Assembly: GCA_027064005.1 (NCBI GenBank)
Contig: JAMOQM010000073.1
Location: 1-35,398 of the forward strand
DNA length: 35,398 nt
Reading direction: 5' to 3'
Source of the DNA: Candidatus Cloacimonadota bacterium
Lineage (GTDB): Bacteria > Cloacimonadota > Cloacimonadia > Cloacimonadales > JAMOQM01
A program made the translations under genes and the position numbers. How positions within the stretch are numbered: position 1 is the stretch's first letter; each line of letters opens with the position of its first letter. The notes below the pieces were generated by a model, which saw only the letters and a list, made by a program, of their open reading frames with translations, did no database searches and had not been told where the DNA came from. Below, piece by piece: positions 7,611 through 16,008 of this stretch.

Positions 7611-9231
7611 CCAAAAAATCTTTTGCTTGATTTATTATTTTTTTATCAATTCCTAAAATTTCCGCAATAATTAAAGCTGCTCGTGGCGGGATAGAATCGT
7701 TTTCAACTTTCTCTAAATTGTAGTTCATAAATTGATGTAATATTCTTAAACGCTCATCCAAAGATTTATTGGCAAAAAGATGCAATGATTCATTGATTGA
7801 TTGTGAAATACCGGCAATTCGAAAATGCCCGGCTGATTGTATTTTTAACGGAGCTGAAAAATGGGTTGCGGAAAATGTAAAACCGCTTTTTTCCCCAAGA
7901 TTAGTCAAAATTGCTTGTGAGAAAACTTCTCCTTCCTCAGGATTTGTTCCTCTCGCAAATTCATCAATTAAGTATAATCCACGCCCGTTTTTATTCAAGA
8001 TATTGTTAATGGCAACTATTTCCATTCCGAAACTACTCAAATCCATTCTTCTGCTATTTGAGAAAGCACTGCTGAAAAATATGAAATCTACCAAAGGAAT
8101 TTTCGCTGATTTTGCAGGGATTGGAATAGAGTAGGAAGTCAGATAATGCAATTGTCCGATTGTTTTTAAAGCACTTGTTTTCCCCGCCATATTTGCACCG
8201 GTGATGATGTTTAATTTTTTATCAAAATCCAAATCAATTGTTTGATATTTTATCTTGGAATTTTCCATTTCTTCAAATATTGGGAGGTTAATTGCTCCTT
8301 TCGCTTTTATTTCATTGTTCTCTGAAATTTCAGGAATAATACATTTGTATTTATTCCCAAAATAAGCTTTAGCTAAAACAAAATCTATCTCACCAATTGT
8401 CTTTTCACTGATGATTAATTTATCTGAAAATGTACCAATAAATTCACTAATTTCTTTCCGACAATTTTCTTCTTCAATTATTACTTTTTCCAAAAGCTTG
8501 TTTAACTTTTTTTCAATTTCAATAATTTTATCCGTTTTCTTTAATTTGAAGGTAACATTGGTGAAATTTTCTGATTCTCGATAAAATAAATTGGAGTTAA
8601 TTATCTCGTCGAGATTAGTTTTATCATAACGAGAAATGATGAGAGTTTCCTCAATTCTCTGAGATTTCAGAAGTTTCTTTGCTTTATTTAATTGAAAGGT
8701 GAAGAGATATTTTTTCTCCCGAGATAAATCGGCGATAGAATTTCTTAAATATTTTAATTTTTCCGAATAAGAATTGTTTATATAAAAAGCAGGCGAATTT
8801 TGTTTATCTTTATCCAAGTATTCAAATAAATTTGTAAAATCTTCCATAGAAATATAGTTTGAAATGTGAGGATAAATTTCAGCTTTGATTTTTTGATAGA
8901 AATAAACAAATGACTTAATTTCCTGAATCTCAAATAATTCCAAGACATTTTCTTTTGATTTGATAATACTGACTGAAATATCTTCCAAATGTTTCAGGTA
9001 CAATTTTAGATTATCGTAAAGGCCTTTTTTTACTTTAAGAAGTTGCATAAAAATAGAAACTTTTTCAAATTCAATTTTAGCTTTTTCATTTTCTCCTGAT
9101 TTTAAAGGTGGATATTTTCGGAAAAATTTTTTTCCTAATTCAGAAGATATTTGGATTTTTTCGATTAATTTTGGAAGATTTAGAGCTTTGTAGCTGAGGA
9201 GATCTATATTTTGCATTATATTTTTTCCCAT
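7603..9231 (-). CDS. kamC: MutS-like ATPase, lysine 5,6-aminomutase reactivase component KamC
   Basis: 542 residues. The C-terminal half is a MutS domain V ATPase: Walker A TGANMAGKTSA (near residue 343), SFGMEI, Walker B LYLIDEFARGTNPEEGE (near 416) and FSATHF. The N-terminal half is helical and lacks the mismatch-recognition domains of MutS. Family knowledge: in lysine-fermenting bacteria a MutS-like gene next to kamA and kdd is annotated as KamC, which with KamB reactivates coenzyme-B12-dependent lysine 5,6-aminomutase. Gene order here (kdd-kamA-kamB-kamC) matches that cluster. The start is ambiguous between ATG 9231 and ATG 9216; the second has a weak GGGA ahead. Alternative reading: a generic MutS2-like protein. 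Confidence 0.85.
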   Translation of the reverse strand: MGKNIMQNIDLLSYKALNLPKLIEKIQISSELGKKFFRKYPPLKSGENEKAKIEFEKVSIFMQLLKVKKGLYDNLKLYLKHLEDISVSIIKSKENVLELFEIQEIKSFVYFYQKIKAEIYPHISNYISMEDFTNLFEYLDKDKQNSPAFYINNSYSEKLKYLRNSIADLSREKKYLFTFQLNKAKKLLKSQRIEETLIISRYDKTNLDEIINSNLFYRESENFTNVTFKLKKTDKIIEIEKKLNKLLEKVIIEEENCRKEISEFIGTFSDKLIISEKTIGEIDFVLAKAYFGNKYKCIIPEISENNEIKAKGAINLPIFEEMENSKIKYQTIDLDFDKKLNIITGANMAGKTSALKTIGQLHYLTSYSIPIPAKSAKIPLVDFIFFSSAFSNSRRMDLSSFGMEIVAINNILNKNGRGLYLIDEFARGTNPEEGEVFSQAILTNLGEKSGFTFSATHFSAPLKIQSAGHFRIAGISQSINESLHLFANKSLDERLRILHQFMNYNLEKVENDSIPPRAALIIAEILGIDKKIINQAKDFLVT

Positions 9232-10256
9232 TCATAAATATCAATTACCGGGATTTCGGGGAATGCCGTTCTGATTTTGCCACGCATTTCTTCACAATCA
9301 AAATTATTCCCGTTAACACCGTAACTATTAACCGCGATACCATCCAAATGAAATTTTATCAAACTGGTAATATCAGTGAGTTCAAATAGTTTTTTTAATT
9401 GGGTATCTGTCAGATGAAGATTTAGTGGATGTTTGATTAAGAGATTGGTTTTTTTTAACATTGGAACTATTTTAGAAAAAGATTTTTCTGTTATTGCTCC
9501 CGGGAAATAAACTTTATTTGGTTTAAATTCCGAAACTTGTTCTAATAGTGTTTTTTCATTTCCGAATAAATATTTTAAAGGCAATTCTACAATTCTTTTA
9601 TCTTTTAGAAGACAGATATTATCAGAGGATAAGACAGCTTGTTTATCAACAGGAATCTTGGTAAGAAAAAATATCTTTTTTAATTTTTCAACAATAGTGT
9701 TTAAATTTCCGGCAACCGGAGAAACAACGATAATTAAAGAATCTATTTCTTTGGATAAAGCAATTGATTTTCTGTCTAAAGCTCCATCAATAATAATATG
9801 GTTTGCCCCTTTTTCAAGAATGTGATTTGCCAAATTCAATTGAGATTTTACGGAAGCGGGACCAACAATTTCCGCCTCAATATTATTGTGTGTTTTCACT
9901 AACCAAAGTGGTTTTCCAACAGCATTAAAAGGTAATTTTTCAATAACTTCCAAAAAATGAGAATTGTGAATAATCTCGTGCGGAAGAGTTGTGTAATAAT
10001 AGTTGTTTGGAATAATGACTTTTGGCTTTTTATTACCACTTACCAAATCCAATTCTTCGCCATCTCGACCGGTGGTGATTATTCCGCAATTTCCAAGATT
10101 AGACTTTGATAGCAACCAATTAAGGAAAGTGGTCTTTCCTGAATTTTTGGAAAGACCAACTATCGCTGTAATTTTATTATTTTCAGAGAATATCCTACTA
10201 AGAATTTTATCTTTATTCGTGATGTTCTCTTTTACTTCTTTTTGTTTCCGGTCCAA
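9216..10256 (-). CDS. kamB: P-loop protein, lysine 5,6-aminomutase reactivase component KamB
   Basis: 346 residues. A Walker A P-loop, GLSKNSGKTT, lies near residue 33-43, followed by a nucleotide-binding domain with IIIDGALDRKSI near residue 155. No other family feature is obvious from sequence alone. The assignment comes from its place between kamA and the MutS-like gene, the same order as in lysine-fermenting Fusobacterium and Clostridium clusters. The start is TTG 10256, giving a 44-nt overlap with the end of kamA; no other start codon lies between it and the P-loop, so the overlap appears real and translation is probably coupled. GGAG is about 12 nt upstream of the TTG. Confidence 0.8.
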   Translation of the reverse strand: MDRKQKEVKENITNKDKILSRIFSENNKITAIVGLSKNSGKTTFLNWLLSKSNLGNCGIITTGRDGEELDLVSGNKKPKVIIPNNYYYTTLPHEIIHNSHFLEVIEKLPFNAVGKPLWLVKTHNNIEAEIVGPASVKSQLNLANHILEKGANHIIIDGALDRKSIALSKEIDSLIIVVSPVAGNLNTIVEKLKKIFFLTKIPVDKQAVLSSDNICLLKDKRIVELPLKYLFGNEKTLLEQVSEFKPNKVYFPGAITEKSFSKIVPMLKKTNLLIKHPLNLHLTDTQLKKLFELTDITSLIKFHLDGIAVNSYGVNGNNFDCEEMRGKIRTAFPEIPVIDIYEWEKI

Positions 10257-11457
10257 AAGATATTTTTTCTCCGTGGAAAAGTTTCATAATTCCTTCGGTT
10301 GATTTATAAGAATCTTTGCAGAATCCGGAATATTTTGATAAATCTTGATTTACATAATCAGGTTCAGTATAAGTTGTGATAACACCTTCGTAATTTCTTA
10401 AAATTACTTTGCCCGGCATTTGTGAAATAATATAGTTTGGTTGAACCGGTATTTTACCACCACCGCCCGGTGCATCAACTACAAAAGTTGGAACGGCAAA
10501 ACCTGAAGTGTGTCCTCTCAAAGATTCGATAATTTCAATTCCTTTTGAAACAGGTGTTCTGAAATGTCCGATTCCAACTGAAAGATCACATTGGTAAATA
10601 TAATAAGGTCTCACTCTGTTTTCAACTAATCTGTGTACGAGATTTTTCATTACATCTACGTTATCATTGATTCCTCTTAAAAGAACCGATTGATTTCCTA
10701 AAACAATACCGGCATTTGCAAGTTTTGCAAGAGCTTTTTTTGCTTCCGGAGTCATTTCGTTTGGATGATTAAAGTGAGTGTTTAACCAAAGCGGAGGATA
10801 TTTTTTAAGCATTTCGATAAGTTCATCATCAACTCTTTGTGGTAAAACAACCGGAATACGTGAACCGATTCTGATGATTTCAACATGGTCGATTGCGTAT
10901 AATTTTCCAATAATTTCATCTAATCTTTCTGTTGAAAGAGTTAAAGGATCTCCACCACTGAGTAATACATCTCTAACTTCTTCATGATCTCGGATGTATT
11001 CGATTGCTTTATCAATTTGACTCATTGGCATGGCAGAGTCAGTTTCACCGGCTTTACGTCTTCTTGTACAATGACGACAATACATTGAGCATTGATCTGT
11101 TAAGAGAAATAAAACTCTGTCCGGATATCTGTGAGTAAGCCCTGGAACAGGAGAATCAGCATCTTCATGAAGAGGATCTTTAATGTCCGAAGCTGAAACC
11201 ATTGCTTCAAATATTTTTGGAATTGCTTGCATTCTAACCGGATCATTTGGATCTTTTTGATCGATTATTGAGAAGTAATAAGGTGTGATTGCCATTCTAA
11301 AAGAAAAATTATTGTCTTTAAAAACAGCTTCTTCATCTTCAGTAAGAGTAATATATTTTTTTAATTGTTCAACATTTTGAATACGATTTCGGATTTGCCA
11401 TCTCCAATCATTCCAATCTTTTTCAGATACATTTTTTTTTATGTTTTCTAATTCCAT
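10213..11457 (-). CDS. kamA: L-lysine 2,3-aminomutase
   Basis: 414 residues, normal for KamA (EC 5.4.3.2), which converts L-lysine to L-beta-lysine using a radical SAM cluster and PLP. The CxxxCxxC motif is CSMYCRHC at residues 123-130. Further signatures are LLSGGDPLTL, RIGSRIPVVLPQR, VLLRGIND, and PGGGGKIPV, whose lysine is the PLP-binding residue. It is the first committed step of lysine fermentation. I start it at ATG 11457 behind AAGGA; a longer frame to 11505 reads through an RNA hairpin and that ribosome binding site. kdd ends 57 nt upstream, and kamB overlaps the 3' end. Confidence 0.96.
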   Translation of the reverse strand: MELENIKKNVSEKDWNDWRWQIRNRIQNVEQLKKYITLTEDEEAVFKDNNFSFRMAITPYYFSIIDQKDPNDPVRMQAIPKIFEAMVSASDIKDPLHEDADSPVPGLTHRYPDRVLFLLTDQCSMYCRHCTRRRKAGETDSAMPMSQIDKAIEYIRDHEEVRDVLLSGGDPLTLSTERLDEIIGKLYAIDHVEIIRIGSRIPVVLPQRVDDELIEMLKKYPPLWLNTHFNHPNEMTPEAKKALAKLANAGIVLGNQSVLLRGINDNVDVMKNLVHRLVENRVRPYYIYQCDLSVGIGHFRTPVSKGIEIIESLRGHTSGFAVPTFVVDAPGGGGKIPVQPNYIISQMPGKVILRNYEGVITTYTEPDYVNQDLSKYSGFCKDSYKSTEGIMKLFHGEKISFGPETKRSKREHHE

Positions 11458-11482
11458 ATTTTTCCATCCTTTTAAAAAGAGA

Positions 11483-11503
11483 GAGAGATGAAAAACATCT
11501 CTC
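11483..11503 (-). other. Perfect hairpin in the kdd-kamA gap, possible attenuator or mRNA stability element
   Basis: On the transcribed (minus) strand GAGAGATG, a 5-nt T loop and CATCTCTC form a perfect 8-bp stem, followed shortly by TCTCTTTTT and then the kamA ribosome binding site. The T-tract is interrupted, so full termination is doubtful; partial termination or protection of the processed kamA message is more likely. Confidence 0.6.
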
Positions 11504-11514
11504 AAGTTAACTAA

Positions 11515-12570
11515 TTAAGCATATCTTTCGACAAATAGTTTCATTAAAACAGGATTTCTTCTTAATAAATCAAGAGAAATTAATGCGTGATTATGTGCGT
11601 ATCCGTTTCCAAGAATCATATCAACATCAGCGCCAATTCCTTCTGCACCAAGAGCAGCTTTTGTGAATGAAGTTGCCATTGAGAAGAAATAAACCAAACC
11701 GCGATCTTTGGCTGCCATTATAGAAGCCATTTCCGTATTCTCAACATTTACGACATTGATAACGACGTCAGCCATTTTGCCATTTGTTAAACGTGATACT
11801 TCTTTTTCTATACTGATTGCATCGGTGGCATCAGCTATAACTATTTCATCACATCCGGTGTCTTTACAAACTTGGCTTTGTGATTTTTTTCTGATAACTC
11901 CAATTACTTTTCCGCTAACGCCAGCACGTTCTTTAGCAACGGCATTACAAAGTATCCCTGATTTACCATGAGCTCCAAGGATAACAACGTTATCGCCAGG
12001 TTTAACAAGTCTTTCAACTTGAGCAGGAGCACCAGCTACATCAAGGACAGAAAGAGCAAGATTTTCTTCCATATCAGAAGGTAATTTCGCATAAATTCCC
12101 GAGCTAAATAAAATAGCTTCACCTTCAATTTCTACTTGATCTCTATCAAGGTGAACTTTTTTAACTTTTTTAACTTTTAACGGTGTTAATGATAAAGAAA
12201 CAAGTGTAGCGATTTTATCACCAACTTTAACTTTTTCTTTCATTTCAAACTTAGGACCGATTTTTTTTACGATACCAATTAACATTCCGCCTGAACCGGT
12301 GTCTTCATTTTTGTGTTTACCTGTTCTATCTGTAAGATCAATTACATGTTCAGCAAAAGCTTTTTCTAAATCTTTATGACCTTGAGCTTCTAATTTATTT
12401 TTAATTTGATGAAATGAAGCTGAATCAATATTTAATCGAATAACGTCGATAAGCATCTCGTTATCCCAAATCTTTCCCATATCATTGTTTACGATTTTTG
12501 CCGGTTGAGGTAAAACACCTTTTGGCTCGATTACTCTGTGAGTTCCGAATCTATCTCCACCTGTTTTCAT
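11515..12570 (-). CDS. kdd: L-erythro-3,5-diaminohexanoate dehydrogenase
   Basis: 351 residues. Kdd (EC 1.4.1.11) oxidatively deaminates 3,5-diaminohexanoate in lysine fermentation, after the two aminomutases. The N terminus KTGGDRFGTHRVIEPKGVLPQPA is characteristic of this family, and a Rossmann nucleotide-binding site is seen in VVILGAHGKSGILCNAVAKE. ATG 12570 is chosen because a perfect GGAGG lies 5 nt upstream; the frame extends to 12600 but without a ribosome binding site. It is the first gene of kdd-kamA-kamB-kamC. The usual neighbours kce and kal, which act next, are not upstream in this window. Confidence 0.93.
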   Translation of the reverse strand: MKTGGDRFGTHRVIEPKGVLPQPAKIVNNDMGKIWDNEMLIDVIRLNIDSASFHQIKNKLEAQGHKDLEKAFAEHVIDLTDRTGKHKNEDTGSGGMLIGIVKKIGPKFEMKEKVKVGDKIATLVSLSLTPLKVKKVKKVHLDRDQVEIEGEAILFSSGIYAKLPSDMEENLALSVLDVAGAPAQVERLVKPGDNVVILGAHGKSGILCNAVAKERAGVSGKVIGVIRKKSQSQVCKDTGCDEIVIADATDAISIEKEVSRLTNGKMADVVINVVNVENTEMASIMAAKDRGLVYFFSMATSFTKAALGAEGIGADVDMILGNGYAHNHALISLDLLRRNPVLMKLFVERYA

Positions 12571-12741
12571 AATTCCTCCAATTTGTTTTTTTATTTGCAA
12601 AGATTATTAATAGTGGTTTATCAGTCAAATAAATTTTATTTTCAAAAAAAGATCAATTATTTTAGCTCTTTGAAATGAATAATGGTTTGTAATAAATAGC
12701 ATAAAATGTTTGTGTTATTAATACAAAAAGAGGTCAAATTT

Positions 12742-12777
12742 ATGCCGGAAGAAATAGGAGATATTTATGACAAATGA
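12742..12777 (+). other. Possible 11-codon leader ORF
   Basis: Reads MPEEIGDIYDK then TGA. AGAGG lies about 8 nt before the ATG. Its stop overlaps the start of the next small ORF as ATGA, the usual signature of coupled translation. It may instead be the 5' end of a single small gene broken by a frameshift. Confidence 0.25.
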
Positions 12778-12938
12778 TATTCGTTTTTGAGAAAAGTGTG
12801 TTAATTGTCAGTAGCTTACCGGATAGCAGTTATTGTAAAGTCTCAGGTTTCTACATAAATGAGCGGAAAAGTTATTATGGCTGGAAAAAATTTATTTCAA
12901 AGATAAAGAAATGCGGATTAAAATATTCCGATTTATAG
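12774..12938 (+). CDS. Possible small protein of 54 residues
   Basis: An open frame of 54 codons on the plus strand starting MIFVFEKSVLIVSSLPDSS and ending IKKCGLKYSDL. Residue composition is protein-like (hydrophobic strand near the N terminus, then a basic, aromatic C-terminal half with YYGWKKF). The start overlaps the stop of an 11-codon ORF; GGAG is about 12 nt upstream of the ATG. A perfect inverted repeat starts 11 nt after the stop. It matches no family I recognise and may be a true small gene, a gene remnant, or a chance frame. Confidence 0.35.
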   Translation: MIFVFEKSVLIVSSLPDSSYCKVSGFYINERKSYYGWKKFISKIKKCGLKYSDL

Positions 12939-12948
12939 GTTCGTGAAG

Positions 12949-12977
12949 TCAAATCCTATTTTAAAAATAGGATTTGA
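12949..12977. terminator. Perfect inverted repeat, probable bidirectional terminator
   Basis: TCAAATCCTATTTT (12949-12962), one central A, and the exact complement to 12977. It lies between the converging small ORF (+) and CotH gene (-). The T-tracts are inside the stem rather than after it, so it is an atypical terminator; an operator site is also possible. Confidence 0.5.
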
Positions 12978-13030
12978 TTCACTGTTTAAATTTGTATTTA
13001 TTTTTAATCTGACATTGTCTTCAAAATATT

Positions 13031-15778
13031 CTATTTTATTACCATCAATTTTGTTGTTTTAGTATATTTCCCATTTTTAATATGCAAGAAATAAACTCCG
13101 CTCGGAACGGGATGATTAAATTTATTCATTCCATCCCAATTCATAGAATGAACGCCTTTCGCGATTTTTTCACTTCTTAAATTTCTAACTTTTTGACCTT
13201 TAATATTGTAAATATCCAAGCTTGTTGGGGAATCATTTTTTACAGAGAAGGCGATATTTATTATGATGCGTTTATTATTTTCTAAATATAACGGGTTTGG
13301 ATAGCACATCAAAACGGATGAAATTTGCGGGTCAACATTATCTCCGTTACCGGTAGAGTTAGAATTTATTGCTCCCGGGGTTCCATGATTTTCCGAAGCG
13401 GTCCAATTTTCTGCAAGATTATTATCCTGATCAGGATTGATTAATTCGAGAGTCGGTCCATTTCCATCCGGTTCGATTGGCCAAGGTTCATCATCATCAT
13501 ATTGAACCTGATCAACGATTAAACCGTTATTATCATAAAGTCGAATTAATTCTCCACCACCGGAAAGTCCAAAATCGAAATCACCGATTTTATTAATTAC
13601 ATCCGGGAATAATGTCGAGAAATCGGCATCATTTTTCGTCAGAACCAAGTAATTATTTGAATCCAAAATTGTTCCTTGCGGAATAATAAATTGGTGCTCA
13701 TCATCACTATCTTTAAATATCCAGTTACTCAAATCAACACTTTCCTCGGAATTATTAAAAAGTTCAATCCAGTCGTCACAATCAAAATCATCTGCCGAGT
13801 TGTAATTGATTTCATTAATAACAATATTTGGAGTGAGTTCGTCAAAGTTATTAAAATTATCAATTTGTTTAGAAGTGATTTCATTTAATGAAGGGGAAAG
13901 AAGCTGTAAATTATCACCAATTTGAAGATTAAAATATAATCCGTCAATTGATTCATCAGTTGGAAAATACAGCTCTGAAAGATCTTTATTTGACGTTACT
14001 ATCAAAGTAGAATCCGGTTGAATGATTGTTCCAAAAGGTAAAATGAAATTTTTAAAATATTCGGAATAATTTAGATAACAATATGAAAGGTCAATTGGAT
14101 TTGTCCCGTTATTTTTTAATTCAACAAAATAATCGTTATTAGATTTGTAAATATTTTCAAAACTGACTTGATTGATATTCATTTCGGTTGGAATTTTATT
14201 GAGTGCCAGCATAATATTTTTATAATATGCAAGATAAAAAATGCCATTGTAAGGATAGCTATAACGATTATTTTGATGTAATAATTTGGACATTTCATTA
14301 ATTTCATCTTGGAGACTTTGTTTAGCTTTTGCAATAGCTTTTTCCGAATCCGATTCATAATTAATATATGAGTAAACAATTATCCCTTCCGGTAAATTTG
14401 AAGTATCTAAAGTATTTCCATAAACTAAATCATCAGCATTTTCATCGTTATGATTTCCGTCATCAAATAAATGAAGGGTAGCAAAATCAAAATCTCCTCC
14501 CAAGTCACCAAAAGAAATATTATAAGCATAAATTACCAGCATTCCTTGAGATTGAGGAGATGTTACTTTGAAATCAACAATCGGATTTTGAGAGGTAGGA
14601 AAATCATTAACAACATGATAATCCGAGAGTGGTTGAGAATGAAAATTTGTAAATCCGTCTAAAAAATCCTGACGTGATGATAAAAAATTATGTAAAACTG
14701 CCATTTCATTATCAAATTCTTCATTTGAACAAATTTTTAAACTATCGGCTTGATTGTAAAAATCCTCGGCAATTAATTGATGAGTAGCGTCTATTTCATT
14801 ATTGAGATATTCAAATCCGGTTGTGCGAATTTCATTAACTCTGTCCCAGAATTGTTGATTATAATCAGAATTATCCATTAATCGTCTAAATAAAACTTCA
14901 TGTTCCAAATTTGTAGTTGATTCCAAAGATTCCATATCCGGATCGTAATAATCATAAGGAGCTATATTTCCGAATGAACCGTCATTATCCCAAGGGAAAA
15001 AACTATATTTGCCGGTATCGGAATTGTTGTAAAAGTATTGGTTTTTGGTAAAGCAATCAATACTGGAAAGAGTGAATTCAGTAGCGAAATAATTGATGAC
15101 ATTTGAAATTTCAATTTTGTTAGAAATTTCATTATCAAAATCTTGCTTTGAAGAAAAATAAAGCCAATATAAGAATGCTTGGAAGTCATTGTAGCCGGTA
15201 ACTTCATTAACTTTTTTATCCCAAGTGATATGATAATCAGAAAAATTAAGCATCGGAGACATTGTTGCGGCATGATTATATGCTTTAAAAACATCGCTTT
15301 CCGGTAAATTTCTATCACTGAGAAATTCTTCATCAACATTTTCTATTTGAATAAATAATCCCATATGATTACCATTTACAAAAAGGTTTCGATATTGAAC
15401 ATTAGAAGAAATATATCCCATTTCTTGATAGAATTTCATCATTAGATAATTTCTCATTAAAGATTTGTCTTGATATTCGGCATTAAGATTTAATTTTCTT
15501 TTGCCGAAGATATTATTTGTATTTTCAAATTTTACTTTCCAAGATCGTTTTTCAGGAAAGAATGATAATGATGATCTCCCGCGATATTTTACTTCACAAG
15601 GATAGGTGATGGTGTCTTCAATCGTGAATGTTGCTGAATAATAATGATCTGATAATGGATTATTTAACAATGAGTCAAAACTTGTTTGAGCTAAAGTAAT
15701 CTCATAACTTGGAAGAGTCATTACTCCGAAAAGATTGGAACAAACAATCAATAAAACAAATAGATAGATTTTTTTCAT
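13031..15778 (-). CDS. CotH-family surface protein with lamin-tail domains and C-terminal sorting domain
   Basis: 915 residues. Signal peptide 1-18 (MKKIYLFVLLIVCSNLFG). Residues about 40-400 form a CotH kinase-like domain: CEVKYRGRSSLSFFPEKRSWKV, the KRKLNLNAEYQDKSLMRN segment and FFPWDNDGSFG, the last carrying the metal-binding DxD-like acidic residues of this family of atypical protein kinases. One degenerate and one clear lamin-tail (LTD) domain follow; the clear one begins NIVINEINYNS near residue 660 with DWIELFNNS and VDLSNWIFKD. The last ~80 residues (IYNIKGQKVRNL, MNWDGMNK, VPSGVYFLHI, TTKLMVIK) are a FlgD-like/type IX-type sorting domain. Likely exported and held at the cell surface. 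AAGGAG precedes the ATG. Confidence 0.87.
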   Translation of the reverse strand: MKKIYLFVLLIVCSNLFGVMTLPSYEITLAQTSFDSLLNNPLSDHYYSATFTIEDTITYPCEVKYRGRSSLSFFPEKRSWKVKFENTNNIFGKRKLNLNAEYQDKSLMRNYLMMKFYQEMGYISSNVQYRNLFVNGNHMGLFIQIENVDEEFLSDRNLPESDVFKAYNHAATMSPMLNFSDYHITWDKKVNEVTGYNDFQAFLYWLYFSSKQDFDNEISNKIEISNVINYFATEFTLSSIDCFTKNQYFYNNSDTGKYSFFPWDNDGSFGNIAPYDYYDPDMESLESTTNLEHEVLFRRLMDNSDYNQQFWDRVNEIRTTGFEYLNNEIDATHQLIAEDFYNQADSLKICSNEEFDNEMAVLHNFLSSRQDFLDGFTNFHSQPLSDYHVVNDFPTSQNPIVDFKVTSPQSQGMLVIYAYNISFGDLGGDFDFATLHLFDDGNHNDENADDLVYGNTLDTSNLPEGIIVYSYINYESDSEKAIAKAKQSLQDEINEMSKLLHQNNRYSYPYNGIFYLAYYKNIMLALNKIPTEMNINQVSFENIYKSNNDYFVELKNNGTNPIDLSYCYLNYSEYFKNFILPFGTIIQPDSTLIVTSNKDLSELYFPTDESIDGLYFNLQIGDNLQLLSPSLNEITSKQIDNFNNFDELTPNIVINEINYNSADDFDCDDWIELFNNSEESVDLSNWIFKDSDDEHQFIIPQGTILDSNNYLVLTKNDADFSTLFPDVINKIGDFDFGLSGGGELIRLYDNNGLIVDQVQYDDDEPWPIEPDGNGPTLELINPDQDNNLAENWTASENHGTPGAINSNSTGNGDNVDPQISSVLMCYPNPLYLENNKRIIINIAFSVKNDSPTSLDIYNIKGQKVRNLRSEKIAKGVHSMNWDGMNKFNHPVPSGVYFLHIKNGKYTKTTKLMVIK

Positions 15779-15955
15779 GATAAACTCCTTTTTTTATAAT
15801 AAATTGTTTTTGTTTTTATTTCGTCAAGAATTTTTAATATTGTCATTTTTCAAAATTTCTCAAAAAGGGGAAATGGCTGGATTTTGGGTAATTGCGGATA
15901 GAATTTTATACAATAGCTAAATTGTTTTTAAGTGAAACATCAATAATTTGTTAAT

Positions 15956-15985
15956 AAAAATACCGACAAGAAATTCTTATCGGTA
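15956..15985 (-). terminator. Intrinsic terminator of queC
   Basis: On the minus strand a stem of TACCGATAAGAA and TTCTTGTCGGTA (one G-U pair) is followed at once by TTTTTATT. The pairing is better on the minus strand than on the plus strand, which fits termination of queC. Confidence 0.88.
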
Positions 15986-16008
15986 TCAGTAAATATGATA
16001 AATTATTC

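Larger units (their letters stand above)
12571..13030. other. 460-nt intergenic gap between kdd and the CotH gene
   Basis: The kdd side (12571-12720) is very AT-rich and should hold the kdd promoter; TTGACT on the minus strand (12623-12628) is a possible -35 but no convincing -10 sits at normal spacing. The centre carries a possible small ORF and the CotH side an inverted repeat, listed separately. Confidence 0.6.

Noticed and set aside
7615-7640. AAATC/GATTT mini-stem followed by T-rich sequence as terminator for the PDZ gene
   Set aside because: Five weak base pairs with an 8-nt loop inside coding sequence is too little to call a terminator.
14962-15339. 125-codon minus-strand frame inside the CotH gene
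   Set aside because: It is an out-of-frame shadow of a well-supported coding region, with no ribosome binding site and unlikely composition. The same holds for frames at 7769-8134, 3905-4219, 30769-31104, 16815-17117 and similar.
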